From positions 1 to 20,690 of the forward strand of contig CAKTPQ010000027.1 in assembly GCA_934591745.1 (NCBI GenBank): DNA of 20,690 nt. The letters run 5' to 3'. Positions 1 to 8,118 of the stretch are shown one piece after another (position 1 is the stretch's first letter; the number at the start of each line of letters is the position of its first letter). Source of the DNA: an uncultured Oscillospiraceae bacterium. GTDB taxonomy: Bacteria; Bacillota; Clostridia; Oscillospirales; Oscillospiraceae. The notes beneath the pieces were generated by a model. That model had not been told where the DNA came from. It did no database searches and saw only the letters and a list, made by a program, of their open reading frames with translations. The translations under genes and the position numbers were made by a program.

Positions 1-191
1 TGCTCACGGCTGTCCTTATACTTGTGGGTAGCGCGCAGGATGGTGACGATCTCTTTCTTGGTGGGCAGAGGGATGGGGCCGGACACGCTGGCGCCGGTGC
101 GCTTGGCGGTCTCGACGATCTTCTCTGCGGACTGGTCGATGACCTGGTGGTCATAGGCCTTCAGACGAATGCGAATCATTTCTTTTGCCAT
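1..191 (-). CDS. rpsJ: 30S ribosomal protein S10, C-terminal part outside window
   Basis: This is the first gene of the S10 ribosomal protein operon. S10 sits in the head of the 30S subunit and, as NusE, joins transcription antitermination complexes. Seen here: the frame opens [19 protein letters not shown] and continues through [19 protein letters not shown], both highly characteristic of S10. The ATG at 191-189 has GGAGG about 9 nt upstream. Only about 63 of the usual 100 or so codons are present, because the gene runs off the left edge. It is preceded on its own strand by a long leader and a strong promoter, as expected for the head of the S10-spc cluster. The remaining operon genes would lie outside the window. 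Confidence 0.97.
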   Translation of the reverse strand, partial: MAKEMIRIRLKAYDHQVIDQSAEKIVETAKRTGASVSGPIPLPTKKEIVTILRATHKYKDSRE

Positions 192-475
192 TTGGTCTTT
201 TCCTCCATGTTTTCGTACGGTTTTTTCTGCGTGACCTACTGCCGTACGGCGGGAAATTTCTTATTCACCGTTCCGTGCGTATCATTCCGGCTCATAAGAA
301 ACACCGGCTTTTGGCCGGTGTCCTTCTGGCGCGGCGATCTACGCCGGCGAACAGAAATCTCTCAGCCGCCCGATTATCGGACATACTCCCCGGAAGTTAC
401 CTCCTTTTCGGAGCAATCTCCCGGTTCATCGCATTGCAAACGCCTCCGGGCGTGTTGTGCCCGTTACGCGCGTAC
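192..475 (-). promoter_or_regulatory. S10 operon 5' leader with hairpins
   Basis: About 284 nt separate the mapped promoter from rpsJ with no credible gene. Read on the minus strand, the leader contains a strong hairpin at 301-321 (8-bp stem ACACCGGC/GCCGGTGT, 5-nt loop) followed by TTTCTTAT, which resembles a weak intrinsic terminator, plus smaller GC-rich stems. S10 operons in several bacteria are controlled through such leaders by free ribosomal protein L4. Assigning this leader to an L4-type mechanism is inference; I could not match it to a defined consensus. Confidence 0.5.
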
Positions 476-481
476 CTGCAT

Positions 482-510
482 ATAATATAGGAAAAACCGC
501 GTGGTGTCAA
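482..510 (-). promoter_or_regulatory. Vegetative promoter of the S10 operon
   Basis: On the minus strand there is a perfect -35 TTGACA (510-505), a 17-nt spacer and -10 TATTAT (487-482). AT-rich sequence lies upstream, including a second TTGACA about 20 nt further up. It directs transcription into the rpsJ leader; predicted start near 475. Confidence 0.75.
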
Positions 511-620
511 GTAGATTTTTCTATTTTGTCAACAAAATTTCCATGAAATTTTCAGCACTTTTGACGGGCATATATATTGTGCCCGCGGCGCCCCTCCCCT
601 CCCCTATCTGGGGCCAGAGC

Positions 621-660
621 GACAGAAAAAGAGCCGCCTTCCGGCGGCTCTTTTTCTTAT
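621..660. terminator. Bidirectional intrinsic terminator after cysS
   Basis: An 8-bp perfect stem (GAGCCGCC 631-638, GGCGGCTC 643-650) with a 4-nt loop is flanked by an A-run at 626-630 and a T-run at 651-655, so it works on either strand. It ends cysS transcription just upstream of the rpsJ promoter. The interval 511-620 holds only AT-rich promoter-upstream sequence and a short C-rich stretch. Confidence 0.85.
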
Positions 661-696
661 ATTGGTCTGTTGTGCGGTTTTTCAGAAGTCTGCGGC

Positions 697-2142
697 TCAG
701 ATCCGCTTCCACTTGGCGCCGTTGGGGATGTCGGTGACCTCGATGCCCTTGGCCTTCAGCTCATCGCGGATGCGGTCGGCCTCGGCGAAGTTCTTGGCTT
801 TCTTGGCGTCGGCCCGGGCGCGGATCAGCGCCTCCACCTCGGCGTCGGCCTCGCCGGACTCGCTGATGACGGCGAACTCGCCGGCAGGCGCGGCAGCGGC
901 CTGCTTGCTGCGCAGCTGCGCCGCCTTCTCCAGCAGCTTCAGTCCCAGCACGGTGTCGAAGCTGTCCAGCAGGGCCAGCTTGGTCTTGTCGTTGGTCTTG
1001 GCCTTCAGCACGTCGTACAGCACGGTGACGGCCATGGAGGTGTTCAGGTCGTTGTCCATGGCGGCGGTGAACTTGGTCCTGTACTCGTCAAAGGCCGCCT
1101 GCTCCACCTCGCCCTCGTCCTTCAGGGCGGCGATGCGGCTCAGTAGCTTGTTGTAGGCCACGGTGGCGTTGTCCAGATTCTCCCATGTGAACACCAAGCT
1201 CTTGCGGTAGTGGCTCTGGAGGCAGAAGAAACGGTAAGCCAGGGGGTCGTACCCTTTCTCCTCCAGCAGGGAGACGGTGAGGAACTCGCCCTTGGACTTG
1301 GACATCTTACCGTGGTCGGTGTTCAGATGGGCCACATGGCACCAGTGGGGGCACCACGGGTGGCCCAGATAGCTCTCGGACTGGGCGATCTCGTTGGTGT
1401 GGTGGGGAAAGGCGTTGTCCACGCCGCCGCAGTGCAGGTCCAGATACTCGCCGTTGTACTTCATGGAGATGCCGGAGCACTCAATGTGCCAGCCGGGATA
1501 GCCCACGCCCCAGGGGGAGTCCCATTTCAGGGCCTGATCCTCGAACTTGGACTTGGTGAACCACAGCACGAAGTCGTTCTTGTTGCGCTTGTTGGTGTCC
1601 TCCTCCACGCCCTCGCGGACGCCCACCGCCAGATCCTCCTCGTTGTGGTCGTTGAAGATGTAGTAGCGCTGGAGCTTGCTGGTGTCGAAGTACACGTTGC
1701 CGCCGGCCACATAGGCATAGCCGGTGTCGATGAGCTTGGTGATGATCCGGATATAGTCGTCGATGAGGCCGGTGGCGGGCTGCACCACATCGGGGCGCTT
1801 GATGTTCAGCTTCCGGCAGTCGGAGAAAAACGCGTCGGTGTAGTACTGGGCGATCTCCATAACGGTCTTATGCTCGCGCCGAGCGCCCTTGAGCATCTTA
1901 TCCTCGCCCTCGTCGGCGTCGGAGGTCAGGTGTCCCACATCGGTGATGTTCATGACGCGGTTCACGTCGTACCCGGCGTAGCGCAGGTACTTCTCCAGCA
2001 CGTCCTCCATGATGTAGGAGCGCAGGTTGCCGATGTGGGCGAAGTGGTACACGGTGGGGCCGCAGGTGTACATCTCCACATGGCCGGGGGTGTGGGTCTT
2101 GAACTCCTCTTTCTTGTGGGTGGCGGAATTATACAGATACAT
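697..2142 (-). CDS. cysS: Cysteinyl-tRNA synthetase
   Basis: This class Ia aminoacyl-tRNA synthetase charges tRNA-Cys in the cytoplasm using cysteine and ATP. The 481-residue product has the family's usual length. Visible motifs are HIGN at 36-39 (the HIGH signature), KMSKSK at 279-284, and the zinc site expected of CysRS (C27, C222, H247, E251). The C-terminal half carries the helical anticodon-binding region, ending NGAKWKRI. The ATG has GGAGG nearby upstream. The gene lies behind a T-box leader, which fits control by uncharged tRNA-Cys, and ends in a strong terminator, so it is probably monocistronic. It is complete, with no unusual residues noticed. Confidence 0.97.
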   Translation of the reverse strand: MYLYNSATHKKEEFKTHTPGHVEMYTCGPTVYHFAHIGNLRSYIMEDVLEKYLRYAGYDVNRVMNITDVGHLTSDADEGEDKMLKGARREHKTVMEIAQYYTDAFFSDCRKLNIKRPDVVQPATGLIDDYIRIITKLIDTGYAYVAGGNVYFDTSKLQRYYIFNDHNEEDLAVGVREGVEEDTNKRNKNDFVLWFTKSKFEDQALKWDSPWGVGYPGWHIECSGISMKYNGEYLDLHCGGVDNAFPHHTNEIAQSESYLGHPWCPHWCHVAHLNTDHGKMSKSKGEFLTVSLLEEKGYDPLAYRFFCLQSHYRKSLVFTWENLDNATVAYNKLLSRIAALKDEGEVEQAAFDEYRTKFTAAMDNDLNTSMAVTVLYDVLKAKTNDKTKLALLDSFDTVLGLKLLEKAAQLRSKQAAAAPAGEFAVISESGEADAEVEALIRARADAKKAKNFAEADRIRDELKAKGIEVTDIPNGAKWKRI

Positions 2143-2181
2143 GATGAGCCTCCTATGGTCTACATTATAAATATAGTATGG

Positions 2182-2220
2182 TAAATAAAACGCCTCCCAT
2201 GCCCGCGGGCATGAGAGGCG
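2182..2220 (-). terminator. T-box-controlled terminator before cysS
   Basis: A long GC-rich near-palindrome (CGCCTC...GAGGCG, 2191-2220) is followed on the minus strand by TTTTATTTA. It overlaps the alternative antiterminator pairing of the T-box and sits about 40 nt before the cysS start. Confidence 0.85.
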
Positions 2221-2425
2221 AAAGAATACTTCGCGGTTCCACTCTCGTTTATCACTCAGGTGCGGCCCATGACGCAGGCCATGCGGAGGGCGTCCACAGC
2301 CCTCGCGCTCCCGGACGCACTTTCTGTCCGCAGCGGGTGAGCGGGCTTGCAGCCGACGGCCCCCTCTCTCTTGCCCCGTGGGATGGACATACTCTTTCCG
2401 ATCAACGCGCTATTCGGTTGGGTCT
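2183..2425 (-). promoter_or_regulatory. T-box riboswitch leader of cysS
   Basis: The conserved T-box core appears on the minus strand as AGAGTGGAACCGCG (2245-2232), the antiterminator side that pairs with the tRNA acceptor end. It is followed by a terminator hairpin at 2220-2191 with a T-run. Upstream, a GA-rich AGAGAGAGGGGG stretch is typical of Stem I. A TGC triplet at 2332-2330 lies in what I fold as the internal loop of Stem I (between GGG/CCC and GTCC/GGAC helices) and could be the cysteine specifier codon. Family knowledge: uncharged tRNA stabilises the antiterminator and allows read-through. The T-box call is firm; the specifier position is tentative. Confidence 0.92.
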
Positions 2426-2426
2426 T

Positions 2427-2455
2427 ATGGTAGCAAGATTTTCCGCAGGTGTCAA
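2427..2455 (-). promoter_or_regulatory. Promoter of the cysS T-box transcript
   Basis: On the minus strand: -35 TTGACA (2455-2450), 17-nt spacer, and -10 TACCAT (2432-2427). It lies immediately past the pgsA stop codon, so cysS has its own transcript. Confidence 0.6.
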
Positions 2456-2456
2456 G

Positions 2457-2981
2457 TTATTTGATACTCTTGAACACATCAGCGTTCTTGGCGAAATACT
2501 CGATGCCGGAATAAACGGTGGTCACCAGGATCACGCCCTGACACACATAGTTGAGCCACTGGGGAATGCCGAACAGGATGAGGCAGATGCACACCATGGT
2601 GCTGGCGGTCTTGATCTTGCCCGACCAGCCGGCGGCGATAACGCGGCCCTTCTCCACCGCCACAAGGCGCATACCGGACACGGCGAACTCCCGCAGCAGC
2701 ACGATGGCCAGCACCCACGCGGCAAACGTACCCTCCTCCACGAACCAGCACAGCGCCGCCATCACCAGACACTTGTCCGCCAGCGGGTCCATGAACTTGC
2801 CAAAATCGGAGATCTGGTTATAGTGGCGGGCGATATAGCCGTCCAGCAGGTCGGTGAGACAGGCCACGATGTAGATGCCCAGCGCCGCATAGCGGCAGCC
2901 GGGGAAGCCCCAGTACAGCACCACCAGAAAAACGGGGATCATCAGAACCCGCAGGATCGTCAGTTTGTTCGCGGTCGTCAT
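2457..2981 (-). CDS. pgsA: CDP-diacylglycerol--glycerol-3-phosphate 3-phosphatidyltransferase
   Basis: This integral membrane enzyme makes phosphatidylglycerol phosphate from CDP-diacylglycerol and glycerol-3-phosphate, the committed step to phosphatidylglycerol and cardiolipin. At 174 residues it is slightly short but normal for the family. The CDP-alcohol phosphotransferase signature is intact: DLLDGYIAR followed by DFGKFMDPLAD, giving the D-x2-D-G-x2-A-R-x8-G-x3-D-x3-D metal and substrate site. Several hydrophobic segments alternate with short loops. The ATG is preceded by AAAGG about 11 nt upstream. It follows rimO by about 106 nt that contains its own plausible promoter, so it may be expressed independently. 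Confidence 0.93.
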   Translation of the reverse strand: MTTANKLTILRVLMIPVFLVVLYWGFPGCRYAALGIYIVACLTDLLDGYIARHYNQISDFGKFMDPLADKCLVMAALCWFVEEGTFAAWVLAIVLLREFAVSGMRLVAVEKGRVIAAGWSGKIKTASTMVCICLILFGIPQWLNYVCQGVILVTTVYSGIEYFAKNADVFKSIK

Positions 2982-3051
2982 GTATGTATCAGCCTTTCGT
3001 TTTGGTGTTTCCGCGCCGCCGGCGGATGCAGCCGCGCCACGCGCTGACGGT

Positions 3052-3080
3052 ATTGTAGCACGGGCGGCGGGAAATGAAAA
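3052..3080 (-). promoter_or_regulatory. Probable promoter of pgsA
   Basis: In the rimO-pgsA gap on the minus strand: -35 TTTTCA (3080-3075), 17-nt spacer, and -10 TACAAT (3057-3052). The -10 is good and the -35 moderate (four of six matches). No clear terminator follows rimO, so read-through from upstream is also possible. Confidence 0.5.
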
Positions 3081-3087
3081 GCCTTTT

Positions 3088-4407
3088 TTACTCCGCCAGC
3101 TCGCCGGTCAGCTCGCCGTCCATGGCGCCGGTAATGCGCACCGGCACAAACTCGCCCGCCTCCACCTCGTGGTCGGCGGTAAAATAGATGCGGCCGTCGA
3201 TGTCGGGGCTTTCGGCGTAGCTGCGGCCCACGAACATCATGGACTGGCTGTCAAACCCGTCGCACAGCACCTCCGCCACGCCGCCCATGCGGCTGTCGTT
3301 GAAGTCGTCCATGATGCGGGACTGCACATCCACGATGAGGTCGGCCCGGCGCTCGGCCTCGTCGGTGTCCACACGGTTCAGCATCTTGGCGGCGGGGGTG
3401 CCTTCCTCCGGGGAGTAGGGGAACACGCCGGCCCGCTCGATGCGCACCTCCTGCAAAAACGCGCACAGCTCCTCAAAGGCGGCCTCATCCTCGTAGGGCA
3501 GGCCGGTGATGAGGCTGGTGCGCAGCACCAGACCGGGAATGCGCGCCCGCAGCTTACGGAACAGCGCCAGCAGCTCCGCCTTGCCGCCCCGGCGGTTCAT
3601 GGCCTTGAGCACCTTGTCGTTGCAGTGCTGGATGGGAATGTCCAGATAGGGCAGCACCTTCTCCTCGGCGGCGATGGTGTCGATCAGCTCGTCGGTGAAC
3701 TCGTCCGGGTACAGGTAGTGCAGACGGATCCAATGGAAGTCCAGCTTGCACAGCTCACGCAGCAGCTCCGCCAGCTTCCGCTCTCCGTACAGGTCGATGC
3801 CGTAGCGGGTGATGTCCTGGGCGATGACAATGCACTCCTTCACCCCGGCATCCGCCAGACGCCGGGCCTCGGCCAGCACATCCTCCATGCGGCGGCTGCG
3901 GTAGCGGCCCCGCAGGGACGGGATGACGCAGTAGGCGCAGCGGTTGTCGCAGCCCTCGGCGATGCGCAGATAGGCGTAGTGTCCCGGTGTGGTCAGCACC
4001 CGGTCAAACTCGTCGATCATACCGTGGATGTCCGCGAAGCGGCAGGGCCTCCCGCCAGCCATCAGCTCCGCCAGCGCCGGCACGATCTCACCGTAGCTGC
4101 CGGTGCCCATGATGCCGTCCACCTCCGGCAGCTCCGTCAGGATCTCCTGCTGGTAGCGCTGGGTGAGACAGCCGGTGACCAGGATCTTCCGCACCTGTCC
4201 CGCCGCCTTCAGCTCCGCCGCGGAGAGGATGGTGTCGATGGCCTCCTCCTTGGCGCTGTCGATAAAGCCGCATGTGTTGATGACCACCACGTCGGCGCCG
4301 GCAGGCTCCTCCTGCAGGGTGTGCCCCGCGTCGCGGCACAGGGCCATCATCTGCTCGGTATTCACCAGATTCTTGGCACAGCCAAGGGAAATAAAGGAAA
4401 CTTTCAC
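3088..4407 (-). CDS. rimO: Ribosomal protein S12 methylthiotransferase (radical SAM)
   Basis: RimO adds a methylthio group to the conserved aspartate of ribosomal protein S12, using two [4Fe-4S] clusters and S-adenosylmethionine. The 439-residue product has the full architecture: an N-terminal UPF0004 domain with cluster ligands C10, C46 and C80; a radical-SAM domain with CDNRCAYC (C153, C157, C160); and a C-terminal TRAM-like segment. The SLGCAKNLVNTE opening is typical of RimO rather than MiaB. The start is GTG at 4407-4405, with GAGGT about 8-10 nt upstream overlapping the recX stop region. It is the last gene of the tightly packed DUF1385-prmC-recA-recX-rimO run, 11 nt after recX. Confidence 0.95.
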   Translation of the reverse strand: MKVSFISLGCAKNLVNTEQMMALCRDAGHTLQEEPAGADVVVINTCGFIDSAKEEAIDTILSAAELKAAGQVRKILVTGCLTQRYQQEILTELPEVDGIMGTGSYGEIVPALAELMAGGRPCRFADIHGMIDEFDRVLTTPGHYAYLRIAEGCDNRCAYCVIPSLRGRYRSRRMEDVLAEARRLADAGVKECIVIAQDITRYGIDLYGERKLAELLRELCKLDFHWIRLHYLYPDEFTDELIDTIAAEEKVLPYLDIPIQHCNDKVLKAMNRRGGKAELLALFRKLRARIPGLVLRTSLITGLPYEDEAAFEELCAFLQEVRIERAGVFPYSPEEGTPAAKMLNRVDTDEAERRADLIVDVQSRIMDDFNDSRMGGVAEVLCDGFDSQSMMFVGRSYAESPDIDGRIYFTADHEVEAGEFVPVRITGAMDGELTGELAE

Positions 4408-4418
4408 GTCTCGTTACC

Positions 4419-5038
4419 TCATGTTTCATCGATCTCTTGCCCCAGCTCATGGAGGGCGGGGCGGATGTCCTGCCATGCAAAGCCCCGGCGCTGGAGGGCG
4501 GCGGCCAGACGGCGGCTGTCCTCCGGGGTCAGCGGGCGTCCCCGCAGCTTGGTGCGGAGGAATTTACGGATGGCCTCCTCCGGCGGCGGCAGCTGCTCCA
4601 ACGCCTCGTCCCACAGTTCCTTGGGTATGCCCCGATGGTGCAGCTCCTGCCGGACGCGGCCGGGGCCGTAGCCCATGCCGCCGTAGTGCCGGGCGATAAC
4701 GCCGGCATAGGCGGCGTCATCTACCGCGCCCAGCCCCTCCAGCCAGTCCGCCGTGTCGGCGGCATCCTCCGGCGAGGCGCCCTTCTTTGTCAACCGCTCC
4801 GTCAGCTCCTTTTTGGAGAGCATCCGCCCGGAGGCCATGCTGGCGCCCCGGCGTTTGGTGTCGGCGCGGCGGGACGCGGCCTGCAGATCCGCCAGCGTAT
4901 CCGGCGTCAGGTCGAGGCCCTGATATAAGCCAAATTGCAGAAGCTCCGCGCCGGTGATCCGGAGGATGTTGCCATCCTCCAGATGCACCAGCACGCGCTC
5001 CTGCTTGTGTTTGGAATTTTCCAGTCTTTCGATGCGCA

Positions 5039-5039
<1 letters not shown>
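4419..5039 (-). CDS. recX: RecX family recombination regulator
   Basis: RecX binds RecA filaments and limits their extension or activity, tempering recombination and SOS signalling. The 206-residue product begins MRIERLENSKHKQERVLVHL and is built of the expected helical repeats: a central MLSKKELTERLTKKGASPED block, then DAAYAGVIARHYGGMGYGPGRVRQEL, then a C-terminal repeat around FAWQDIRPALHEL. I chose the ATG at 5039-5037 because it overlaps the recA stop as TGATG, implying translational coupling. A longer in-frame opening upstream would lie within recA and has composition unlike a real N terminus. Sequence divergence in RecX makes the call slightly less certain than its position suggests. 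Confidence 0.9.
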
Positions 5040-6145
<1,106 letters not shown>

Positions 6146-6190
6146 TGTTCCGTCCTCCTCCGTTGTGATACCTTGATATTATGGGAATCG

Positions 6191-6210
6191 CTGTCCCGAA
6201 AGCAGGACAG
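6191..6210 (-). other. Small inverted repeat between prmC and recA
   Basis: CTGTCC and GGACAG flank an 8-nt spacer directly after the prmC stop. It can form a 6-bp hairpin but has no T-run, so it is not a standard terminator. A -10-like TAATAT lies just downstream at 6181-6176. It could be an mRNA processing or stability hairpin, or an operator; the function is unknown. Confidence 0.4.
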
Positions 6211-6211
6211 T

Positions 6212-7078
6212 TCAGATCTCCGTGTGCAGAATACCCCAGACCACCCGTGGGATGTCGTTGAGGTCGGGGAGCACCTCGATATCGCCGAAGCCCACGGTGC
6301 GCATGATGCGCAGCACGTCGTCGGCCTGTCCGATGCCCACCTCGAAGTACAGCCGTCCGCCGGGACGCAGCACCTCCCGCCAGTTTTCGCAGATGGCCCG
6401 GTAGAAATCCAGTCCGTCGGCGCCGCCCTTCAGGGCCAGATGCGGCTCGTAGTCCCGCACCGAGGGGTCCAGCCCGGCGATGTCGCCGTCGGGGATGTAG
6501 GGCGGGTTGGACACGATACAGTCGAACTCCCCCAGCCGCCTGGGCGCGCTCTCCAGCGCGTTGAGCTGCATGGACACCGCCTGTCCGGACAGGCCGGTGC
6601 GGCGGATGTTCTGGCGGCAGATGCGCAGCGCGCCCTCGTCGATCTCCCCCAGCACCACATGGCTGCCGGGGACGTTTTTCGCCACGGCCAGACCGACGCA
6701 GCCGGAGCCGGCGCACAGGTCCAGCACACGGGGGCTGTCCAGGCCCCGCAGGCCCTCGATGGCCGCGGCGGCCAGCACCTCCGTGTCCGGGCGGGGAATG
6801 AGTACCTGCTCCGAAATGTCCAGCGGCAGGCCGTAGAACTCCCACTCGCCGATAAGGTAGGCCACCGGCTCGCCGGCCAGATGGCGCTCCACCAGCGCCC
6901 GGGCCTGCCGTTCCACCGTATCCGGCACATAGAGCCGGCTGTCGCGGGTCAGCTCCTCCCGGCTCTTGCCGGCGGCACAGCACACCAGCTCACGGGCCTC
7001 CAGCGTGGCGGCGGGCAGACCCGCCGCATGGAGCTGCTGGCGTATATCTAAATACAGATTGTTATATGTGATCGCCAT
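6212..7078 (-). CDS. prmC: Release factor glutamine N5-methyltransferase
   Basis: PrmC methylates the glutamine of the GGQ motif in peptide chain release factors RF1 and RF2, using S-adenosylmethionine, and so raises termination efficiency. The 288-residue product has an N-terminal helical substrate-recognition domain, an SAM-binding DLCAGSG at 120-126 and the catalytic NPPY at 191-194 (SNPPYIPDGDI), which is diagnostic of glutamine/adenine amino-methyltransferases. It begins 21 nt after the DUF1385 gene. The ribosome site AAAAGGGG lies rather far (about 14 nt) from the ATG. In many Clostridia prmC sits beside prfA; here prfA is absent and recA follows, so the local order has been rearranged relative to that pattern. 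Confidence 0.95.
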   Translation of the reverse strand: MAITYNNLYLDIRQQLHAAGLPAATLEARELVCCAAGKSREELTRDSRLYVPDTVERQARALVERHLAGEPVAYLIGEWEFYGLPLDISEQVLIPRPDTEVLAAAAIEGLRGLDSPRVLDLCAGSGCVGLAVAKNVPGSHVVLGEIDEGALRICRQNIRRTGLSGQAVSMQLNALESAPRRLGEFDCIVSNPPYIPDGDIAGLDPSVRDYEPHLALKGGADGLDFYRAICENWREVLRPGGRLYFEVGIGQADDVLRIMRTVGFGDIEVLPDLNDIPRVVWGILHTEI

Positions 7079-7099
7079 AATACGTCGCGTTATCCCCTT

Positions 7100-8047
7100 T
7101 TACCACTGATCTTTCCCTTTTTCGTCGGGGATCACCAGCTTCATGGCCTCGATAGCCACCTCGATCATGGAATCGTCCGGCTCGTTGGTGGTGAAATTCT
7201 GCATCCACATACCGGGGGCGGACAGGATGCGTGTCACGGCGTTGTCATGGGCGCCCACAAAGCGGTTGAACTCATAGGTCACGCCCACCACCGGGATCAG
7301 CAGCAGCAGCTTGACGCCGATGCGTACCCAGATGTTCTGCCAGTCGATGTAGGGGAACACGATGCTGGACACCAGAATGGACACGATGATGACCACGAAC
7401 AGGAAGCTGGTGCCGCAGCGGGGATGGTGCTTGGGCTGGGGGCGGACATTCTCCACCGTCAGAGGCAGCCCCGCCTCGTAGCAGAAGATGGTCTTGTGCT
7501 CCGCACCGTGGTAGCAGAACACCCGGTGGACATCCTTCTGTTTGGAGCAGAGGATGAGGTAGGTCAGAAAAATCAGCACCTTTACCACACCCTCGATGAT
7601 GTTGTGGACAGCGGCGCTCTGGGCGTGGAACAGCCCGGCGATGAACGTGGGCAGCAGCATGAACAGCACCAGCGTCAGCCCCAGACTGAGAATGACGGAG
7701 AACGCCACCACCAGTGACTGCAGCTTCTCCGCCGGGATGTGCTTTTCCATCCACTGGTCGAATTTGCTGGGCTTGGCGTCCTCGTCGTCGGGGAAATAAT
7801 CCGCCGAAAACATCAGTGCCTTGACGCCGGTGATCATGGAGCTGATGAACGTCACGGCTCCCCGGAGGATAGGCACCCCCAGAATGGGGTATTTGTCCTT
7901 GATGAACCGCCGCTCCGTTACCTTGGTGACCAGCCCCTCGGGAGAGCGGACGACGATGGCGTCCTTCTCCGGGCCGCGCATGAGAATACCTTCGATCAGC
8001 GCCTGTCCGCCGATGGTGGTGCGGAAGGCGCCCTGCTTCTTTTCCAT
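7100..8047 (-). CDS. DUF1385 membrane protein (YqhQ-like)
   Basis: The 315-residue integral membrane protein belongs to the DUF1385 family, whose function is not established. It opens MEKKQGAFRTTIGGQALIEG, the typical family start, and has about four membrane segments (roughly 110-140, 152-168, 213-232 and 243-258). Two conserved motifs, HGAEHK at 180-185 and HHPRCGTS at 207-214, cluster His, Glu and Cys residues near membrane boundaries and could bind a metal (inference). I preferred the ATG at 8047 to an in-frame GTG at 8083 because the latter lies upstream of the predicted transcription start and the family starts at MEKK. Next to prmC, as in many Firmicutes. Confidence 0.9.
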   Translation of the reverse strand: MEKKQGAFRTTIGGQALIEGILMRGPEKDAIVVRSPEGLVTKVTERRFIKDKYPILGVPILRGAVTFISSMITGVKALMFSADYFPDDEDAKPSKFDQWMEKHIPAEKLQSLVVAFSVILSLGLTLVLFMLLPTFIAGLFHAQSAAVHNIIEGVVKVLIFLTYLILCSKQKDVHRVFCYHGAEHKTIFCYEAGLPLTVENVRPQPKHHPRCGTSFLFVVIIVSILVSSIVFPYIDWQNIWVRIGVKLLLLIPVVGVTYEFNRFVGAHDNAVTRILSAPGMWMQNFTTNEPDDSMIEVAIEAMKLVIPDEKGKDQW

Positions 8048-8073
8048 ATGCCTGAATGATCCTTTCTGAGGCA

Positions 8074-8102
8074 AGCATATCACAGCTCGCCGAAAAATGC
8101 AA
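8074..8102 (-). promoter_or_regulatory. Possible promoter of DUF1385-prmC-recA-recX-rimO
   Basis: On the minus strand: -35 TTGCAT (8102-8097), 17-nt spacer, and -10 TATGCT (8079-8074), four of six matches each. No terminator was seen after the upstream kinase gene, so read-through is possible too. A LexA-box-like sequence overlaps the -35. Confidence 0.4.
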
Positions 8103-8112
8103 CAGTTGTTCG
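8099..8112 (-). promoter_or_regulatory. Candidate LexA (SOS) operator
   Basis: The minus strand reads CGAACAACTGTTGC. The Firmicute LexA consensus has a core GAAC-N4-GTTC; this site has GAAC-N4-GTTG, one core mismatch. It overlaps the -35 of the presumed recA operon promoter, a sensible place for a repressor. Single weak match, so tentative. Confidence 0.35.
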
Positions 8113-8118
8113 ATTTTT

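Noticed and set aside
6146..6211. Dedicated LexA-controlled recA promoter directly upstream of recA
   Set aside because: No GAAC-N4-GTTC site and no acceptable -35 (best TGCTTT) in the 66-nt gap; only a -10-like TAATAT.
8048..8083. Longer DUF1385 protein from GTG at 8083
   Set aside because: It would start upstream of the predicted transcription start, and the family N terminus matches MEKKQGAFRTTIGGQALIEG.
8084..8118. Terminator after the histidine kinase gene
   Set aside because: There is a run of As after the stop on the transcript and a short CAACTGTTG palindrome, but no GC-rich stem followed by Ts.
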